DNA from: Cristatella mucedo
Taxonomy: Eukaryota; Bryozoa; Phylactolaemata; Cristatellidae
Length of the DNA stretch: 64,000 nt
Direction: 5' to 3'
NCBI GenBank assembly: GCA_009760855.2
Contig: WPIO01000037.1
Span: 1-64,000 of the forward strand
Positions 10,031 through 18,207 of the stretch are shown piece after piece. Position 1 is the first letter of the stretch. The number at the start of each line of letters is the position of its first letter. Position numbers and translations under genes: made by a program. The notes below the pieces were generated by a model that was not told the origin of the DNA, ran no database searches, and saw only the letters and a list, made by a program, of their open reading frames with translations.

Positions 10031-10429
10031 AAGTTTGGCGGTGAGATGAGTAAAGAACAAATACTTTCTGAACTAAGAAAAACAATCAACAGTTTAAAAA
10101 AAGTAAAAAGTACACCACTAACTGACCTCGAAATAAATAACTATGTGAAAGAATTAAATATAAAAAATTTCAGAGGTGTATTTGCAAGAGATGAATTAAG
10201 TTCTCCAGAACAAAATGAGTGCCTTATTTACAATACTGGTAAATCAGATCTAGCAATATATCACTGGGTAGCTCTTAAAAAAATTGGAGATCGATGTTTT
10301 TATTTTGATTCGTTCGGTGCTCCTCCAATGCCAGAAGTGATTAATTATTTCGGTGTTACACCAAGTTTTCAGACTTTTCAACTGCAAAAGTTTAATCAAA
10401 CGGATTGTGGAATTAGGTGCTTAAATTAA
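10016..10429 (+). pseudogene. Adenain-like cysteine protease, truncated just after the catalytic Cys
   Basis: Counting from 10016, the frame shows the adenovirus-type maturation protease pattern: LTDLEINNY and NIKNFRGVFARDEL, His83 in HWVAL, Asp98 in YFDSFG, and Cys131 in TDCGIRC. This enzyme cleaves virion precursors during maturation. The first ATG in frame is at 10046, the likelier start; 10016 is TTG. A TAA stops the protein at 10427-10429, only six residues past the nucleophile, where related enzymes continue with another short helix (about 10-30 residues). A frameshift near 10420 is likely. It lies alone on the + strand between the zinc protein and an unknown gene. Confidence 0.75.
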
Positions 10430-10501
10430 TGGAATTTGTCAATTTTGGTACAGTCATGCAATTATTAATTTGAATTAAACAAAATATTTCCACTATATAG
10501 G

Positions 10502-10990
10502 ATGGAAAATCAAGAAAAAAAATTCGAAGTCCTCCAAAATTCTGCAGTTGTTATTCCTAAAGGAAAGCCTACACACATTCATGTTAAAGAGAAAATTTCA
10601 AAAGATTCAAAACCTTATCTTAGCGCGTGGATGTATATAACATAGGAATCACTTCCTTATATTCAAAACATTGTATATAGATCGAGTGAACAATTAGAAT
10701 TTAAGGGATTTGATGCTAGTGCAAGGTCAACAATTGGAATTAGATTTGATTTTGGAAAGAAACCTAGTATTATGTTTGATGAAAATGATAAACAAATTAA
10801 AGTATCTAGTCCTGCAGAAGTAATTAAGAAATTAGGAAATGATTTTAGTATCACTGGAATTCTTGATGGAAGTTATGTTACAAAAGAATACTATAATAAT
10901 GAAGCAAGATTAAATATTAGACTAAAGATTGACCAAGTAAAAGTTTATGGTTCTCCAAAGACATCAGTTTTTAATCCGGCAGAGTTTTAA
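10502..10990 (+). pseudogene. Unknown element protein with one in-frame TAG
   Basis: One frame from ATG 10502 to TAA, 162 codons, interrupted only by TAG at 10643-10645. The product would be mixed alpha/beta, Lys-rich, with no Cys and ending in a Phe-Asn-Pro-Ala-Glu-Phe tail. The start follows a CACTATATAGG motif. Acidic C-terminal phenylalanine tails occur in viral single-stranded DNA-binding proteins, and a replication gene without other identification would suit one, but this is a guess. Confidence 0.45.
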
Positions 10991-11025
10991 AAGAAAAAGA
11001 AAAATTAGTTTGTAAGTTAATTTTT

Positions 11026-11793
11026 TTAGATCTTTTTCCGAGTTATATCAAGCATCCTATCAACGATTCCACGAGCATAATTGTTTATCTTATTTAGGCT
11101 AGCAGGATTACTTACTTTATCTTTTAGAAAATCAGTAGCAAATGAATCATTTAGAGCTCCGCCAAGGCCTAAGCCTAATTTGCTTTTTGCTGCCATGACG
11201 GCTGCTACTGTCTTTGCATATTCACGGACATAATTTGGTTGACGAGGATCTAGCGCAATTCTAGCAGCAGATTCAGCAAATACCAAGTCTGACAAGTTTC
11301 TTATTTGTGTCCTTTTAAGTTCGGTCATTGATGAAGTTTCGGTATATAGACTATCGTGCACTAAAGCAGACCTATCTAGGTCATTCACGCCTTCATAAGA
11401 TTCATTCATCCTTTGAGTAAACTTAGTTCCCGGCCCGGCGAAAGAGTAACGGTTAGTATTGTTAAAACTTCCACCTGGTACAAATTCAGATTTTACTCCT
11501 GAAGGTAGTTTCATATGCATTTCGCGGTTTCCAGTAAGTTTGTTTATGAAATCTACTATGCCCGAGCCAAGTCTTCTATTACGTTTCAGTTGTTTTAAAG
11601 AAAGATTCAATTGTAGACCAGTGTTTTTTGATCTACACTTTTCAATTTTGTTTAGTTGCGTTTTTGTTACAAAGATTGGAATTGAACCTGATAGGTCTTC
11701 TTTTTTTAATCTGATTGAAATAGGTTTATCAGATTTATGTATTTGCTTTACTTGATGTTCTGACAGGTTTAGTTTTACCTCATGATATTCCAT
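11026..11793 (-). CDS. PLA2-like virion protein (parvovirus VP1u-type domain)
   Basis: 255 residues, intact. Residues 1-75 have LTKTQLNKI-like and Lys-rich segments with repeated basic strands, as in small core proteins of adintoviruses. Residues 118-123 (FAGPGT) form the calcium-loop motif and His146-Asp147 (LVHDSLY) the catalytic pair of secreted-type phospholipase A2, spaced as in the parvovirus VP1 unique region. A Gly-rich helix follows near 205-212. In parvoviruses this domain is in the virion and acts on endosomal membranes; a similar role is inferred here. It converges with the 10,502 gene and is divergent from the HNH gene. There is no sign of a signal peptide. Confidence 0.65.
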   Translation of the reverse strand: MEYHEVKLNLSEHQVKQIHKSDKPISIRLKKEDLSGSIPIFVTKTQLNKIEKCRSKNTGLQLNLSLKQLKRNRRLGSGIVDFINKLTGNREMHMKLPSGVKSEFVPGGSFNNTNRYSFAGPGTKFTQRMNESYEGVNDLDRSALVHDSLYTETSSMTELKRTQIRNLSDLVFAESAARIALDPRQPNYVREYAKTVAAVMAAKSKLGLGLGGALNDSFATDFLKDKVSNPASLNKINNYARGIVDRMLDITRKKI

Positions 11794-11848
11794 TCTATAA
11801 TAAATTAAATTTTATTTAAAGACAAATTAAACTATTATATATTAAGAA

Positions 11849-12402
11849 ATGAATAGTGATGAAGCTTTTAGAGATCGAGTTATGGAGTTGCTTCATTATG
11901 AACCGGATACTGGAAAAATCTTCTGGAAGGTGGGTAGAAGAGGCATTGTTAGGGCGGGCGCAGAAGCCGGCACAGTAAATAACACTGGATATATAAGAAT
12001 AAAAATTGATGGGAACCACTATCAAGCGCATAGATTGGCGTGTTTGATAGTAACAGGCAAAATGCCAGTACAGGGAATTGACCATAAAGATAATGATAGA
12101 CAAAATAATTGTTTTAGAAATTTGCGAGAGGCATCTTTTTCAGAAAATCCAAGAAATAAAGTAATGCGTAAAGACAACACTTCTGGCTTTGTTGGGGTTA
12201 GTTTTAACAAAGCAAGTAATAATGGCAATCATGTATATGTATAGGCAAACATAAATATTATTTAGGCTTATTTGACAATCCTATTACAGCTGCTGAAGTA
12301 CGTGACATTGCTGCAATACGCCTTCATTTGCAATTTGCTCGATTAAACTTTACTTATAGTTTAAAAGAAGATTACAAAATAGTTAGACAAACAAACTTTT
12401 AA
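11849..12402 (+). pseudogene. HNH endonuclease with AP2 DNA-binding domain, frameshifted
   Basis: The open 5' part (131 codons) has His61 in the AHRLA segment, IDHKDND at 77-83, and NLR after an Asn-rich stretch: the HNH nuclease pattern common in phage and virus homing-type enzymes. From residue 111 a TSGFVGVSF segment starts an AP2 domain. The frame stops at 12244, but the AP2 part continues in another frame (GKHKYYLGLF ... FARLNF) to the TAA at 12402, so a one-base shift occurred near 12235. A mobile, self-splicing-associated or free-standing homing role is usual for this family. The gene is well separated from the virion genes and may be a later passenger. Confidence 0.75.
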
Positions 12403-12716
12403 TTTCGACATCTCTTTTTCAACTCATCTCTTAGTCTGATCATTTCATTATATATTTGTTCTTGTGTCGCACCTTGCACAAAAAGATTAGCTAGTAGCAT
12501 CGCACTCTCACTTTTATAATCGCAGTGCTTTTTTCCCCCAATCGTGCTACTTTCTACTTTTTGTATATCTCTTTTTAACTCATCGCTATAACTAACTCCA
12601 GATTTTTCTACTAAATCTTTTCCTGTTTTCAAATAATCTAATCTGTTTTTCACCTCACTATTCTGCACTTCGTCACTCAAATCGACATCAATGTTTCTAT
12701 CAAGTAATTCTATCAT
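12399..12716 (-). CDS. Small helical protein of unknown function
   Basis: 105 residues, acidic N-terminus, Lys-rich C-terminus, mostly helical. A DYKSESAMLLANLFVQG segment is the only notable hydrophobic part. Its ATG overlaps the stop of the gene upstream (ATGA overlap at 12713-12716), indicating coupled arrangement. The 3' end meets the HNH gene tail with a 4-base overlap. No family recognised. Confidence 0.45.
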   Translation of the reverse strand: MIELLDRNIDVDLSDEVQNSEVKNRLDYLKTGKDLVEKSGVSYSDELKRDIQKVESSTIGGKKHCDYKSESAMLLANLFVQGATQEQIYNEMIRLRDELKKRCRN

Positions 12717-13489
12717 ATTTTTATGTCTGTAATTGCATTCTTTAGTCTTTCACTCTGTAAACTCAAAGCACTCATTTGTTCCTCATGTGTATCCATTTGT
12801 GGTGCCTTAGCAGTATACATTGTTGAGTCAATAATCTTCTTAATCAATCCTGCTACAGTTATAGCTATGGAAACTCCTAAGCCAACTGCTCCAATGATAG
12901 AAGCTATACTTGCTATGATTGCTGGAATTGCAGACAAAAATCCTCCTGATCTTACTTCAAGAAAATTCTTACTCCAAGCTTTTGAATCTAATTGTGAAGC
13001 ATCCCAAGATATTTCCTCTCCAAATGTCTCTGAAAGAAATCTACTACTATCTAAGTACCAATCAGATTTAGCTTTTTCTGCTTCCAGCAAAATCTCGTTT
13101 ACGTAATAGCCAACCTCTAAGGATGCTACCATTTTTGACAGTCCTTCTTTTTTATCTGCAATTGTTTTCCAAAAGACATTGCCATATTTTCCTGAAGCAA
13201 TATCATCTACAATATCTTTTATGAATAATCCTAAATCTACAATTCCTGTTATTCCTGATAGAAATCCACCAAGTGCATTTGTAGCAGTTCCTATAACTTT
13301 GAATGACTGTAAAACTTTTGGAACAATTGTTGCAATCCTATTTGAGGCTCTCAGACTTAGCTTCACTGCAATCTTTGGAGCTACTTTTATTATTGCTTTT
13401 GAACCTAGATCGGTTGCTGTTCTTGTTTTTGATTATACTTCTTTTGTTGTATCTAAGCCAGATTTAAGGTTTTCTTTTATTTTTTCCAT
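12713..13489 (-). pseudogene. Membrane-associated virion protein candidate, one in-frame TAA
   Basis: One frame from an ATG at 13489 to the TGA at 12713-12715, 258 codons, with TAA at 13433-13435. Two long Gly/Ala/Ile-rich hydrophobic stretches (around the LGGFLSGITGIVDLGLFI segment, and around PAIIASIASIIGAVGLG) are separated by a charged middle. That looks like a membrane-active or membrane-spanning protein. Its start shares an 11-base TATA-rich spacer with the divergent fibre gene. No family name can be given. Confidence 0.5.
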
Positions 13490-13500
13490 ATATATAAGAA
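13490..13500. promoter_or_regulatory. Divergent TATA-rich promoter-like motif
   Basis: Only 11 bases (ATATATAAGA with one more base) separate the starts of the membrane-protein gene and the first fibre gene. This is one of several places where the element's TATA-like motif lies directly on two divergent start codons. Confidence 0.4.
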
Positions 13501-14342
13501 TGGATAATATTAGTAAGATTAATGGTAATATTTTTAGCGACCTTGATGCTAATGGAAATCGTATTACAAACCTTGGTTTTCCAGTAAATGATGGAGATGC
13601 AATAAGATTAGATTATGCTCTAAATTCAGACTTTTTTAATACTGTAGCAACTAATGTTTCAGGAGCAATGGCTTCTGTTTCTAACTTATCTGACTTACTT
13701 CCAAAGAATAGTGCAGCAATTTTATTCCAGTTGAACTGTAAAATGTTAAAGGAACACCGGGAAGATCTGCTGCTGATGGAACTGAATTTCAAGATTCTAG
13801 ACAAAGTAATAAACTATGGATTACTAAAAAGTATGACTCAAGTTTTTAATGGCAATTCTAATAGTACTCTTGATCTAGGATCAAACGGAATTACCTCTCT
13901 GAAAAATTCAGATGTTGTAACAAAGCAATCTGTTGATTCTTATAAATGTCCTACTTTGTATTTAAGGCTTTCTGGTTTTACAAGTGCTTCAACTATTGCT
14001 CCGTTAAACATATTAAATATTAATGTAAATGGAACAGGGACAGAAAGTTCTACATTAAAAACAACTGTAGACATTAATCTGCAAGGAAATATAATCGGCT
14101 ATTCAACACCTTATAAAACTTGTGTTGCTGGTTCAGTAGCAAACTTTCAAACAGTATCCAATATTATCTGGTGCTCTAATACTACAGGGACGTTTTTAGA
14201 GTTAACTAGTGACAACACTTATGGTGTATCTGGTACTCTTCTTTTAGTTATAAATATTGATGGAAGCTGTACATATATCATAGATAATTTAAGAGTTGCA
14301 AGTAATGTTACATATATTGATTTTATTATTACTATTGGATAG
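13501..14342 (+). CDS. Fibre-like protein 1
   Basis: The ATG at 13501 begins an open frame of 280 codons. It starts with one tail-fibre-type repeat (FSDLDANGNRITNLGFPVND followed by DAIRLDYAL), has a weaker repeat near residue 115-145 (LDLGSNGI ... VVTKQSVDSY), and ends with a beta-rich domain of about 130 residues without repeats. The repeats match the short collagen-like or beta-helix-like units of phage fibres, so a trimeric adhesin is likely. A region around 13730-13790 has less regular composition and may be damaged, though it stays open. The stop lies one base before the next fibre ATG. Confidence 0.65.
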
Positions 14343-14343
14343 A

Positions 14344-15216
14344 ATGTCGCTTGGATATCGTAGAAAAGGTACTAGCCAAAAGAATTACATTCGTAAAACT
14401 GGAGATATTATGAATGGGTCTTTAAATATGAATCAAAATCTAATAAAAAATCTTGGAGATCCTGTTGATGCTACAGATGTCGTAAAAAGAAACTATATTG
14501 ATAAAAACTTTGTTACAAAAGTATCTAGAGCAACGACTGCTGATGGCGATCTTGATATGAATAATCATAGAGTGATAGATCTTGCTAATCCTGTTAATGC
14601 AAGTGATGCTGCTACAAAAGATTATGCAGATACGAAAATATCAAAAACTGGTGGAACTGTTAACGGAAATTTAACTGTAACTGGAACATTAAGTATTACT
14701 AATACAGCAACGCCATCACGCGATAATAATGTTGCAACTGTTGCATATATGGATGCCAACTTTGTAAAATATTATAATATAGTAGCGTATGAGTCTTTGA
14801 ATATGAATAATTTCCCAATAATTATACAGGAAGATCCTGTAAATCCAAATGATAGAGTAAATCTTGGTTATTTAAGAAAATTAAATGGAAATGTTACAAC
14901 TGCAAACTTAAAAGGAATTATGGACGGTTCACTAACTACAGAAATATATTGCAAATCATTTATTCGTAGATGGATTGTTAACACTAACATTACGATCCCT
15001 AGCGGTATTTTTGTTCTTGCAGTAACATATGAAGTTTCTGGAATAACAAAAGTACTTATGCCTTTACCTTCGTCACTAACAACGCAAGCTGATCAGTTGT
15101 ATGGCGGCTATATGTTAGACGCTAATAAAAAAATAGTTCCCACTTCTACTTTCATATCTGGATCAGGTTTAATAGATAAAGAAATAAATGTTACACTTTA
15201 TACAGCAGTAACATAG
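14344..15216 (+). CDS. Fibre-like protein 2
   Basis: 290 residues, intact from ATG 14344. It has at least four repeats with the consensus MxGxLxMxxxxIxxLxxPxxxxDAxxKxYxD (for example GSLNMNQNLIKNLGDPVD and GDLDMNNHRVIDLANPVN). Then comes a GNLTVTGTL unit and a non-repeated C-terminal domain of about 100 residues. That architecture, a repetitive shaft plus a globular tip, is that of phage tail fibres and some virus fibres. The ATG comes one base after the stop of fibre 1. The C-terminal tips of the four fibre genes differ, as expected for receptor-binding parts. Confidence 0.7.
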   Translation: MSLGYRRKGTSQKNYIRKTGDIMNGSLNMNQNLIKNLGDPVDATDVVKRNYIDKNFVTKVSRATTADGDLDMNNHRVIDLANPVNASDAATKDYADTKISKTGGTVNGNLTVTGTLSITNTATPSRDNNVATVAYMDANFVKYYNIVAYESLNMNNFPIIIQEDPVNPNDRVNLGYLRKLNGNVTTANLKGIMDGSLTTEIYCKSFIRRWIVNTNITIPSGIFVLAVTYEVSGITKVLMPLPSSLTTQADQLYGGYMLDANKKIVPTSTFISGSGLIDKEINVTLYTAVT

Positions 15217-15239
15217 TGCTTAGCAGAAAAAATTTACAA

Positions 15240-16314
15240 ATGACTGGAATATTGGATATGTCTGGAAACAGAATATTAAATATTGGAAGCAATATAGACT
15301 CATTAGAAGCTGTTGGAAAATCATTTGCTGATAACAACTATATAAGAAAAGAATCTGATCAATTTATGCAAGGAAACATATCTGCAAACTCAAAAAAATA
15401 TGTCAATGTACTAGCTCCGGTAAAAGGAAATGATATTGCAACGAAAGAGTATACTGATACTAAGGCAGATTTCACAGTAAATGGTGATTTAACAGTAGAT
15501 AATCTTTGCGTTGCAGATGCATTAACTTCAGAGCATAGCACGCTAAATTTAAATTTTACATATCTAAGAAAAAGAAATCCTCTTCCTAATATACCAATTG
15601 CTGGTGATTCTTTGACTTAAAAAAAATTAGAAAATCTGCCCACTATTAATGATGGTATATACAATGATAACTATTACTTGAGTAAACTAAGTGATTTATC
15701 AAGAAAAAACTTACTTTCACAAAGTTAACATTTGAGGTAGAGGCTATTTATAAAGCTTTTGCTGTTTATAATTTTAGATCATTTGTCTTTACAACTATGA
15801 GTTTTGATAATTATGTTCCAACATTAAATCTAATAGAAAAAAAGTAAGCCAAAGATCAGTTATATTAAAAGATGATAATTTAACAAGAGTAAACTATTCT
15901 GTTGCTAAAGTAAAATTCTATATGACATTAGAAAATATAGGCAAATCTATGGTTATAGGATACAAACACAAACTTTACTCGCCAAATTTCTTTGTTTCTA
16001 ATTTTCTTAATATTCCTTATTATGGCATTGAAAATAATTATATGTTATTATTAAGTGAATATATAACACAGTTTGATGTAACTGATCGTGGTGAATATAG
16101 CTTTATAACTGTAACTATTAATATTCCTATTTTAAACTATAATAATCTCGTTGCTCCATCTATTTTAGATGTTATTGAGTTTGATATAGTTAGCGATATT
16201 ATATATAATACTCAAAGTTTAATTAAATATAGCCCTACTACTAGTAATATCGATGCTACTATTCCTACTTTTGCTACAGATGGAACAAATTATTTTAAAA
16301 TAGCAGATATTTAA
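15240..16314 (+). pseudogene. Fibre-like protein 3, broken in the middle
   Basis: Starting at ATG 15240 (just after fibre 2), 127 codons encode three fibre repeats (LDMSGNRILNIGSNI, ISANSKKYVNVLAPV, DLTVDNL). The frame stops at 15620. Coding-like sequence then runs in changing frames to 15920, and an open piece (15922-16314, 130 codons) gives a beta-rich C-terminal tip. At least two frame changes lie between 15,610 and 15,920. It is read as one damaged fibre gene of about 355 codons. Confidence 0.55.
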
Positions 16315-16679
16315 ACTTTCCAATCTAGACTTTCTTTAAAAAGCTCTGTTGGTAAACTACATTCTTTTCCTGTTAATTGTTTTGTTAACTCTATTTTTTT
16401 AGAGTATGCTTCTGATTTAAGACTATTTATTTTATGTATTTTCAAATCTTTAAGAAACTCTGAAAAGATTGATCCATCCCTAACTTTTGTAAATATATAT
16501 GCCATTTCTTTTTCTGAATGATTTACTCTTAAAGCTTTGTATTCTCAAATTAATTTTAATGCTTCTAATAGTGTACTCCTAATATCTTCAATTCTTCCCA
16601 TGGGATATGAACAAATTTTTATAGTCTGTTGTCCTTGTGCAACTGTTAGACAATCTTTACTTCTAGTTTCTACATTCAT
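16311..16679 (-). pseudogene. Unknown small protein with in-frame TGA
   Basis: One frame of 122 codons from an ATG at 16679 to TAA at 16311, with TGA near 16543. The later half (16505-16311) is helical and Lys-rich. It converges with fibre 3, overlapping it by 4 bases. A TATATAAA motif precedes the start. No family recognised. Confidence 0.4.
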
Positions 16680-16698
16680 TTCTATATAAATAAATTAT

Positions 16699-17247
16699 TT
16701 ACAGTGTGGTTGTTGGAATTGTATCAGAAACTGGGGCATTCGGATCTGCGACGACAACTTCTGGAGCAACTGGAGCAACTGGAGCGGCTAGAGCAGCACG
16801 TGTTGCCTTTTGTCTGGCACTAGTTCCATCAGAGATGTCAGGTAGAATTGCATAGCATTCATCCTTAACAATTCCAGAGATATCTGGTTTCATTCCTGCA
16901 ACGCCTGAGATAACTGTTGAAAGTGTTGGTAGCTGGCTAGCAATCCATGTTGTATAACTAGAGATTTCTCCAGGTGTGTCAAGAAGAGTATCAACTTTAG
17001 TTCCAACTGTTGCTTCAAGGTCACTTGTTATACTTGCCATTCCAGAATCGATTACCTTTTGTGCTTCAATGTCACACTCATCAATATAAAACTTTTTTAC
17101 AGATGTATCTGTCATAATTGAGATATCTGAGTCGAGTGTCTGTTGATCATAAGCAGTCATTCTAGACTTTACAAGATAATCAACATATGCTTTCAGCAGA
17201 GTTGCAGATGTAGCAAGGCTGGCATCAGTTACTTCAGTTGTCGACAT
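16699..17247 (-). CDS. Unknown acidic Ser/Thr-rich protein
   Basis: 182 residues, intact. Rich in Ser, Thr, Asp, Ala; a regular helix-with-Asp pattern through residue 120; then a low-complexity APVAPVAP stretch and a Pro/Thr tail. Only one Arg/Lys-rich patch. It could be a structural or attachment-associated protein because it neighbours the fibre genes, but no domain is visible. Start follows CTATACTATTATAG on its strand side. Confidence 0.45.
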   Translation of the reverse strand: MSTTEVTDASLATSATLLKAYVDYLVKSRMTAYDQQTLDSDISIMTDTSVKKFYIDECDIEAQKVIDSGMASITSDLEATVGTKVDTLLDTPGEISSYTTWIASQLPTLSTVISGVAGMKPDISGIVKDECYAILPDISDGTSARQKATRAALAAPVAPVAPEVVVADPNAPVSDTIPTTTL

Positions 17248-17279
17248 TTCCTATACTATTATAGAAAAATACAAAACAT

Positions 17280-17450
17280 CTAATTCTTTATTAACTCTCT
17301 TGCTTTAATTTTAAGTTCTTCATATTTATCTTCATGGGTACACATTTCAAATATAATTTTAATAAGTTCATCAGTTAATTTTAATTTTCTACCTTGACTA
17401 TTATCTTGAATTGTATTACTAATTTTATAATTTGTTATTTTTGGATCCAT
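17280..17450 (-). CDS. Small unknown protein
   Basis: 56 residues from the ATG at 17450, within a longer open frame. Lys/Glu-rich with a helix containing KLTDELIKIIFEMCTHED. A TATATACTATG-like segment precedes it. No family recognised. Confidence 0.35.
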   Translation of the reverse strand: MDPKITNYKISNTIQDNSQGRKLKLTDELIKIIFEMCTHEDKYEELKIKARELIKN

Positions 17451-17525
17451 ATATACTATGAAGAAAAACATTTAATTCAAAATTAATTAATTAATTTGTA
17501 CGCCTTGTTTAGTTTTTGGAGTTTT

Positions 17526-17762
17526 TTATTTCTTTTCTGCTTCTACCAACATTTCATTTATTTTGCTTCTACATTCTATTAGTTTATCGCAGGTATCGTA
17601 AATCTCAACTATAACGCTAATATATGAGCTATCCAAATCTGGAATAATTGTATCAAGTGAATGCTTGACAATTCTCTGATCTACTCTCTTTAACTTTTGT
17701 AGACAAATTTTAAGAGCCATATCTCTTGATTGCTCGCAACTCAGAATTCTAGAAACATCCAT
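17526..17762 (-). CDS. Small helical unknown protein
   Basis: 78 residues from ATG 17762, preceded on its strand by TTTATATAGA. Two Cys near the front and a mostly alpha-helical, amphipathic body ending Glu-Ala-Glu-Lys-Lys. An upstream extension of the same frame lacks the element's promoter motif and is not favoured. No family recognised. Confidence 0.4.
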   Translation of the reverse strand: MDVSRILSCEQSRDMALKICLQKLKRVDQRIVKHSLDTIIPDLDSSYISVIVEIYDTCDKLIECRSKINEMLVEAEKK

Positions 17763-17784
17763 TCTATATAAATATAAAAAAAAT

Positions 17785-17958
17785 TTATAGTTCATCTTCT
17801 TCGTTAACGTAATTGTATTCGTTAGGTTCATCTTCTTTGCTAGCATCTGAATATTCTGACTCATCACTTTCATATTCTGATTCTTCTGGATTGTAATCAG
17901 GATCATCGCTGTCGGACTCTTCATATTCATATTCATATTCATTTTCAACATTTTCCAT
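17785..17958 (-). CDS. Very acidic small protein
   Basis: 57 residues, nearly all Glu, Asp, Tyr, Ser and Asn, with EYEYEYEESDSDD-type runs. It starts at ATG 17958 after a TTATAGAA motif and ends 22 bases before the next gene's start. Highly acidic small proteins are common in DNA viruses, but no specific role can be assigned. Confidence 0.45.
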   Translation of the reverse strand: MENVENEYEYEYEESDSDDPDYNPEESEYESDESEYSDASKEDEPNEYNYVNEEDEL

Positions 17959-17982
17959 TTCTATAATAATGAATTTTATTTA

Positions 17983-18150
17983 TTAATATAAATTTATTCC
18001 TGCCATCTCAAAAATTAACTCTTCTTCTGCCCTACCATATTCCATTTCTATTTGTAATTCATATAAATCTTTTGTTGTTTCTCGAATATCATGTTCAACT
18101 TTTACTTTTGCTTCAGGTTCAATGATTTCTTCACTCTTTCGTTTAGGCAT
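17983..18150 (-). CDS. Small charged protein with basic N-terminus
   Basis: 55 residues from ATG 18150. The front MPKRKSEE is a basic, nuclear-signal-like patch and the rest is Glu-rich and helical. It lies between the acidic protein and the polymerase gene, same strand. A TATTAATATAGA segment precedes it. No family recognised. Confidence 0.4.
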   Translation of the reverse strand: MPKRKSEEIIEPEAKVKVEHDIRETTKDLYELQIEMEYGRAEEELIFEMAGINLY

Positions 18151-18207
18151 CTATATTAATATTACCAACATTGCAAGTGTTACATCGTCCTGGATTTAGA
18201 TTATTAC

